From Lachnospiraceae bacterium (GTDB taxonomy: Bacteria; Bacillota; Clostridia; Lachnospirales; Lachnospiraceae), in NCBI GenBank assembly GCA_017620255.1, contig JAFZQU010000010.1, positions 107,219-171,218 of the forward strand: a stretch of 64,000 bases of DNA. The letters run 5' to 3'. Position numbers and translations under genes: made by a program. The notes beneath the pieces are model-generated. The model was given only the letters and a program-made list of their open reading frames with translations. It had not been told where the DNA came from and did not search any database. Shown here piece after piece: positions 61,020-64,000 of this stretch (the first letter of the stretch is position 1; each line of letters starts with the position of its first letter).

Positions 61020-61922
61020 TCAAGCGGCGATTTCCAAGGTATGATCGGTATAATTATAGCGATATACGTGATCAGATAACACTTCGTCCGGGGCAACCTG
61101 TGTCCCGTTAATCTCTATTACCATCTCGGCAAGGTTTTCAAGACTGCTTGATTCTGTGATGGACGCTGGAACGATGATTGTCTCATGTACGGAACTGGGG
61201 AGTATATAATAACTCGTGCCAATCTTTTCTGCTATACGATCCATTGTATCAATGTCAAGTAGCATGGCAGCCCCATTAAGTTTATCTGCATTGGTAAGCA
61301 CATACATAGTTGTATCTACGTGATCGAAAGTATCTTCAACATCGGGCATAAGGCCACGCAGAACCTCAGCCATAGTAAGAAACTGAGCTTCCTTGCCACG
61401 CATGTTTGATAGGGCGATGGAATGAAGATCTTCTACGGAGATGCCATAGAGGGAGAGCATATTGTCGGTGATAATGACGCTGGCATGGCCATAATCCGAC
61501 TCTTTCAGGGAGATGTAGTAGATTACAGCAAGGTCGGCAATCTGTGTGAAAGGTTTGTCTTGTAAGTACTCTTTGTTTTTTGTTCTATTTACAAGTTTTG
61601 CCTGGATTCTATCTCGAATCTGCTCCAAACAAGTCAGATTACCTACTTCCGGGAAAGGATTATCACAGGAATGTGTTCTCACAGATGCGATCTCATTAAG
61701 AATTTCATCAAAGTCCTTGCCGTTCTTATATTGATCATAATAGTGATTAAGATAGATGTTTGGGGCAATGTTGGAATCAGGAATCTTGATCATCAAGCCA
61801 TCAAGCCGGACGGAGTTATTCTTTATCACAGAGTGAATGGAAATTTCAGCATCTGCATATGTATCTGGCAGGTATTCCTGTACGTGTTCTATAACTGCTT
61901 CTTTAAATTTTTCGTAATCCAT
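61020..61922 (-). CDS. DUF5688 family protein
   Basis: A 300-residue protein that looks like DUF5688, a family of unknown function common on mobile elements of Lachnospiraceae. Visible features: N-terminal MDYEKFKEAVIEHVQEYLPD, then ISIHSVIKNNSVRLDGLMIK, PNIYLNHYYDQYKNG, and a C-terminal alpha/beta half with YILPSSVHETIIVPA. No catalytic motif or membrane segment is seen. AAGGGAGA precedes the ATG. It has its own terminator and is divergent from the excisionase gene. Confidence 0.75.
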   Translation of the reverse strand: MDYEKFKEAVIEHVQEYLPDTYADAEISIHSVIKNNSVRLDGLMIKIPDSNIAPNIYLNHYYDQYKNGKDFDEILNEIASVRTHSCDNPFPEVGNLTCLEQIRDRIQAKLVNRTKNKEYLQDKPFTQIADLAVIYYISLKESDYGHASVIITDNMLSLYGISVEDLHSIALSNMRGKEAQFLTMAEVLRGLMPDVEDTFDHVDTTMYVLTNADKLNGAAMLLDIDTMDRIAEKIGTSYYILPSSVHETIIVPASITESSSLENLAEMVIEINGTQVAPDEVLSDHVYRYNYTDHTLEIAA

Positions 61923-62069
61923 AGTAATCTCCCTTCTGCTATATAGCTACCCGACGCAGATATTCCTGTCTGCTTTCAGCTATTGCTGCAATAATCGTCC
62001 GATTGAACATGGGTGTTCGCTTATAACTATTTTACGAGTGGTAACATCAAATCTGTAACTGGAGAATAT

Positions 62070-62093
62070 ATGAGTTTAGGGCGGACTCTATAA
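62070..62093 (+). other. Possible seven-codon leader peptide before the excisionase gene
   Basis: GGAGA at 62061-62065 is followed by ATG and a frame reading MSLGRTL then TAA. Two hairpins lie between it and the excisionase gene. This layout resembles a transcription attenuator, but translation is unproven. The rest of the 304-base gap (61923-62225) appears to hold only the divergent promoters. Confidence 0.3.
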
Positions 62094-62100
62094 CGACGCC

Positions 62101-62145
62101 CCTCCCCTGAAGGGGTGGACTTTGCGGTGCACATTTATCACCGCA
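62101..62145. promoter_or_regulatory. Hairpins in the excisionase leader
   Basis: CCCC-TGAA-GGGG (62101-62112) and CTTTGCGGTG (62117-62126), a nine-base loop, CACCGCAAAG (62136-62145): a perfect ten-pair stem with no T run after it. Confidence 0.6.
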
Positions 62146-62225
62146 AAGCCGCGCTGTTTGCAACAGAAAACAGTAATATAATCGAGTATTAGTGCTCGGT
62201 TTTGACTTTCGGGAGGACAGAGAGT

Positions 62226-62441
62226 ATGAGTGCGCCAAAGAATAAACCGTTTGTACCAATTCCGCAAAAATACCTCCTCGACTTTTATGAGGCGGCGGAA
62301 TATTTTGGTATAGGAATTAATAGGATTAGAGAATTAACAAAAGAGCCTGATTGCGAGTTTGCAGTGAGAACCAGCGATAGAAAAACTAAGATAATTCGTA
62401 CTAAATTTGAGGATTATATTTCTGAACATAGAATTATATGA
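62226..62441 (+). CDS. xis: Excisionase (Tn916 Xis type)
   Basis: A 71-residue basic HTH protein. KYLLDFYEAAEYFGIGINRI and RELTKEPDCEFAV, then KTKIIRTKFEDYISEH, match the winged-helix excisionases of Tn916-type elements, which bend DNA at the element ends to direct the integrase to excision. GGGAGGA lies shortly before the ATG. It is 153 bases before the integrase gene, with two arm-site-like repeats between. Confidence 0.82.
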   Translation: MSAPKNKPFVPIPQKYLLDFYEAAEYFGIGINRIRELTKEPDCEFAVRTSDRKTKIIRTKFEDYISEHRII

Positions 62442-62482
62442 TTTTCGAGTTCATGAGAGAAAAGAAATTGATTGAAATGCGA

Positions 62483-62516
62483 TATACGACATTTAAAGAA
62501 TAAAGTGTCGTATAAA
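62483..62516 (+). repeat. Arm-site-like repeats before the integrase gene
   Basis: TATACGACA (62483-62491, inverted) and AGTGTCGTATAAA (62504-62516, direct), the same core as at the element ends. Placed where integrase could control its own promoter. Confidence 0.55.
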
Positions 62517-62594
62517 AATAAACAAAAGTGCTTGCAAAAACTGGATTTATGATTTATAATATGGTTTGTTTGTAATTTCACCAAAAGAGGAAAT

Positions 62595-63740
62595 ATGGGT
62601 AGAGATCTTAAGGGAAACGAAATTGGAAAAGGACTGACACAGCGTAAGGATGGATACTATTCTGCAAAATTTACAACAAGAGAGGGTGTTCGTAAGGAAA
62701 GATATTTTGAAGAGCTGAAGAAGGCCAAGCAATGGCTGGCTGATGCAAAATATGAGGATGCGCATAATACTCTTGTTGTAAATGAGAATATGACGGTGAA
62801 CGAGTGGTTTGCTGCGTGGATCGGAGAGCGATCCAAGGTGGTGAGGGCAAACACGGTTCGGAACTATAAAGAAAGATATGAAAGAAATATTAAACCAATA
62901 ATGGGCAGGATGCGTATTAATGACGTGAAGCCAATTCATTGTCAGAGGGTCCTCAATGAAATGAAGGAGGATGGTTATGCCGGTTCAACTATAAAACAGA
63001 CTCTTCTTACGATGACTACCATGTTTTGGTCCGCATTTGAACAAGATATAATAAGAAAGACGCCGGTTACAAAGACGGCTGTTAAGATGCCTGTTGAGGT
63101 TCGGAAATCAATTGATTTTTTTACAGTAGATGAAGAACGAAGATTTATTGAGCATGCTAAGGATTATGCATATTATCCGCAGTTCCGTTTGGTACTTGAA
63201 ATTGGATTAAGAACGTCGGAGTTGATAGGGTTGACGTGGTCATGCGTTGACCTTGATAACCGCGAGATACATATTGATAAATGCTTAGAATACAGATATA
63301 GTAGAGGGGCTTGGCATTGGGGGCCGCCAAAGACAAAACATGGATATCGCACAATTAAGCTGACTGATAAAGCATACGACATCCTAAAGGATTTATATGA
63401 CAATCGTATTGATAATCCCTTAACACCAGAAGAGTTTAAGGATGTTGTGTTCCTCAACCGTACAGGATATCCTACTAAGAATAGTACCTATGATGCCGCG
63501 CTAACAAAAAGGTGTGAAGCTGCTCATGTAAAACAACTTTCTATGCATGATCTTCGGCACACTATGGCCACAAGATATTGCGAGAATTCAACAAATTATA
63601 AATATTTAAGCCAAATGCTGGGGCACAGCTCGATAAAGATTACGCTCGACACCTATGTGCATAATACTGAGAAGAGCGCTTGTACTGAGACAGAACATTT
63701 CTCTGGTTATATGAATGATCTTTTCGGGGATGCTGATTAA
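62595..63740 (+). CDS. int: Tyrosine integrase (Tn916 family)
   Basis: A 381-residue site-specific recombinase. The N-terminal arm-binding domain (1-65) has DGYYSAKFTTREGVRKERYF; the core-binding SAM-like domain (about 70-170) has VNEWFAAWIGERSKVVRANT; the catalytic domain (about 180-380) keeps the full set: R in GLRTSELIG, K in PKTKHGYRTI, HxxR in MHDLRHTMA, H in LGHSSIKITL and the nucleophile Y in LDTYVH. It should cut and join the element ends. AAAGAGG precedes the ATG. The right attachment repeat lies 113 bases after its stop, the usual position. Confidence 0.92.
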   Translation: MGRDLKGNEIGKGLTQRKDGYYSAKFTTREGVRKERYFEELKKAKQWLADAKYEDAHNTLVVNENMTVNEWFAAWIGERSKVVRANTVRNYKERYERNIKPIMGRMRINDVKPIHCQRVLNEMKEDGYAGSTIKQTLLTMTTMFWSAFEQDIIRKTPVTKTAVKMPVEVRKSIDFFTVDEERRFIEHAKDYAYYPQFRLVLEIGLRTSELIGLTWSCVDLDNREIHIDKCLEYRYSRGAWHWGPPKTKHGYRTIKLTDKAYDILKDLYDNRIDNPLTPEEFKDVVFLNRTGYPTKNSTYDAALTKRCEAAHVKQLSMHDLRHTMATRYCENSTNYKYLSQMLGHSSIKITLDTYVHNTEKSACTETEHFSGYMNDLFGDAD

Positions 63741-63767
63741 CGAATAGTAACAAAAGGTTACTAATAG

Positions 63768-63799
63768 TACGACAAAAATGTCGTATCAACTGTCGTATA
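63768..63799 (+). repeat. Arm-site-like repeats (right end)
   Basis: TACGACA (63768-63774, inverted), TGTCGTAT (63779-63786) and TGTCGTATA (63791-63799). The two direct copies are 12 bases apart, as at the left end. Confidence 0.65.
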
Positions 63800-63853
63800 T
63801 AGAATGTAGGAAGGGTTAAAAACCTTGAAAATAAAGAAAAGAGGTATATATAT

Positions 63854-63869
63854 ATGAAACTGGGAATCG
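63854..63869 (+). repeat. Candidate right attachment repeat
   Basis: ATGAAACTGGGAATCG after AGAGG. It matches the left copy at 15 of 16 positions. A CGTGG-TATT-CCACG hairpin (63868-63881) spans its right edge and could be a core-type integrase site. Confidence 0.6.
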
Positions 63870-64000
63870 TGGTATTCCACGTATTTTCCCATAAGTTCAT
63901 AAATCTCCATAAAAGCCGATAAAGCTTGATAAATCAAGGGTTCCGGGACATAGGCTTCTCTCTGAAAGTTCATGAGAATTATTACATCTGAATATCAAAA
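63870..64000. other. Right flank of the element, no gene seen
   Basis: AT-rich sequence without a supported gene. It contains a small palindrome CTTGAT-AA-ATCAAG (63925-63938). It does not continue a coding sequence from the MKLGI start, and by composition it resembles an element end rather than the chromosome. Confidence 0.5.

Larger units (their letters stand above)
59707..63869. mobile_element. Small integrative element with integrase and excisionase (about 4.2 kb)
   Basis: Bounded by a near-perfect 16-base direct repeat (59707-59722 and 63854-63869), with a tyrosine integrase and excisionase at its right end, three genes on the opposite strand, lower GC than the chromosome and TGTCGTATA repeats at both ends. 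No relaxase, replication, capsid or toxin-antitoxin gene is visible, so it is either a degraded conjugative element or a satellite relying on others. Boundaries are inferred. Confidence 0.65.

Noticed and set aside
1..64000. tRNA or rRNA genes
   Set aside because: I looked for cloverleaf-like and rRNA-conserved stretches in the intergenic regions and saw none I could support.

Overview
The window looks like a chromosomal segment of a motile, anaerobic, Gram-positive member of the Clostridia, most probably a Lachnospiraceae relative. The reasons are a PolC-type replicative polymerase, an LL-diaminopimelate aminotransferase, the MEP isoprenoid genes dxr and ispG, a FapA/DUF6115 gene set typical of that family, strong AGGAGG ribosome binding sites, Clostridia-style flagellin ends and a DUF5688 protein. 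Base composition is moderate by eye in the chromosomal part and clearly more AT-rich after about 59.7 kb.

Layout. 1-8 kb: end of a flagellar/cell-envelope operon (FapA, a small conserved protein, a DUF6115 protein, an MltG-like membrane protein, a DegV lipid-binding protein), then a convergent secreted CAP-domain protein, a CPBP intramembrane protease, a membrane-anchored NodB deacetylase and a bactofilin with a proline-rich repeat arm. 8-13.2 kb: the classic pyrH-frr / uppS-cdsA-dxr-rseP string (translation, lipid carrier and phospholipid synthesis), with a hairpin terminator after frr and another after rseP. 13.3-21.1 kb: a secreted, threonine/proline-rich, membrane-anchored surface protein with a small membrane partner, then ispG and polC. 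21.1-25 kb: an HD hydrolase, a cysteine-rich small protein, a large two-HTH regulator whose transcript is probably leaderless, and a frameshifted C1 peptidase (pepC). 25.2-27.9 kb: dapL-dapF and a ComB-family gene.

27.9-47.4 kb is one long cobalamin operon led by a cobalamin riboswitch with its own terminator: a lipoprotein form of the cobaltochelatase CbiK, an ABC uptake system, and nearly the whole anaerobic corrin pathway (cbiP, cobT, cobU, cobS, cobC-like, cbiB, cobD, cbiC, cbiD, cbiF, cbiG, cbiH, cbiJ-E-T, cbiA). Most junctions overlap, and two genes are fusions (transporter ATPase-CbiP; CbiJ-CbiE-CbiT). CbiL is not in the window. 47.4-50.6 kb: an OhrR-like peroxide regulator with glutathione peroxidase, a thioesterase, an UlaG-like metallo-hydrolase and a threonine aldolase. 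50.6-59.7 kb: a 1642-residue giant flagellin behind a recognisable sigma-28 promoter, a MATE transporter fused to an RsbW-like ATPase domain, and a membrane GAF-GGDEF diguanylate cyclase.

59.7-63.9 kb is a very small integrative element: a tyrosine integrase and excisionase at the right end, three genes on the other strand, no conjugation or replication genes, a near-perfect direct repeat at the two ends that reads as the start of a gene (SD, ATG, MKLGI), and TGTCGTATA repeats at both ends and before the integrase that look like integrase arm sites. The end repeat resembles the first codons of the GTPase gene ychF. The sequence right of the element does not continue as ychF, which suggests a second element stacked on the same site beyond the window.
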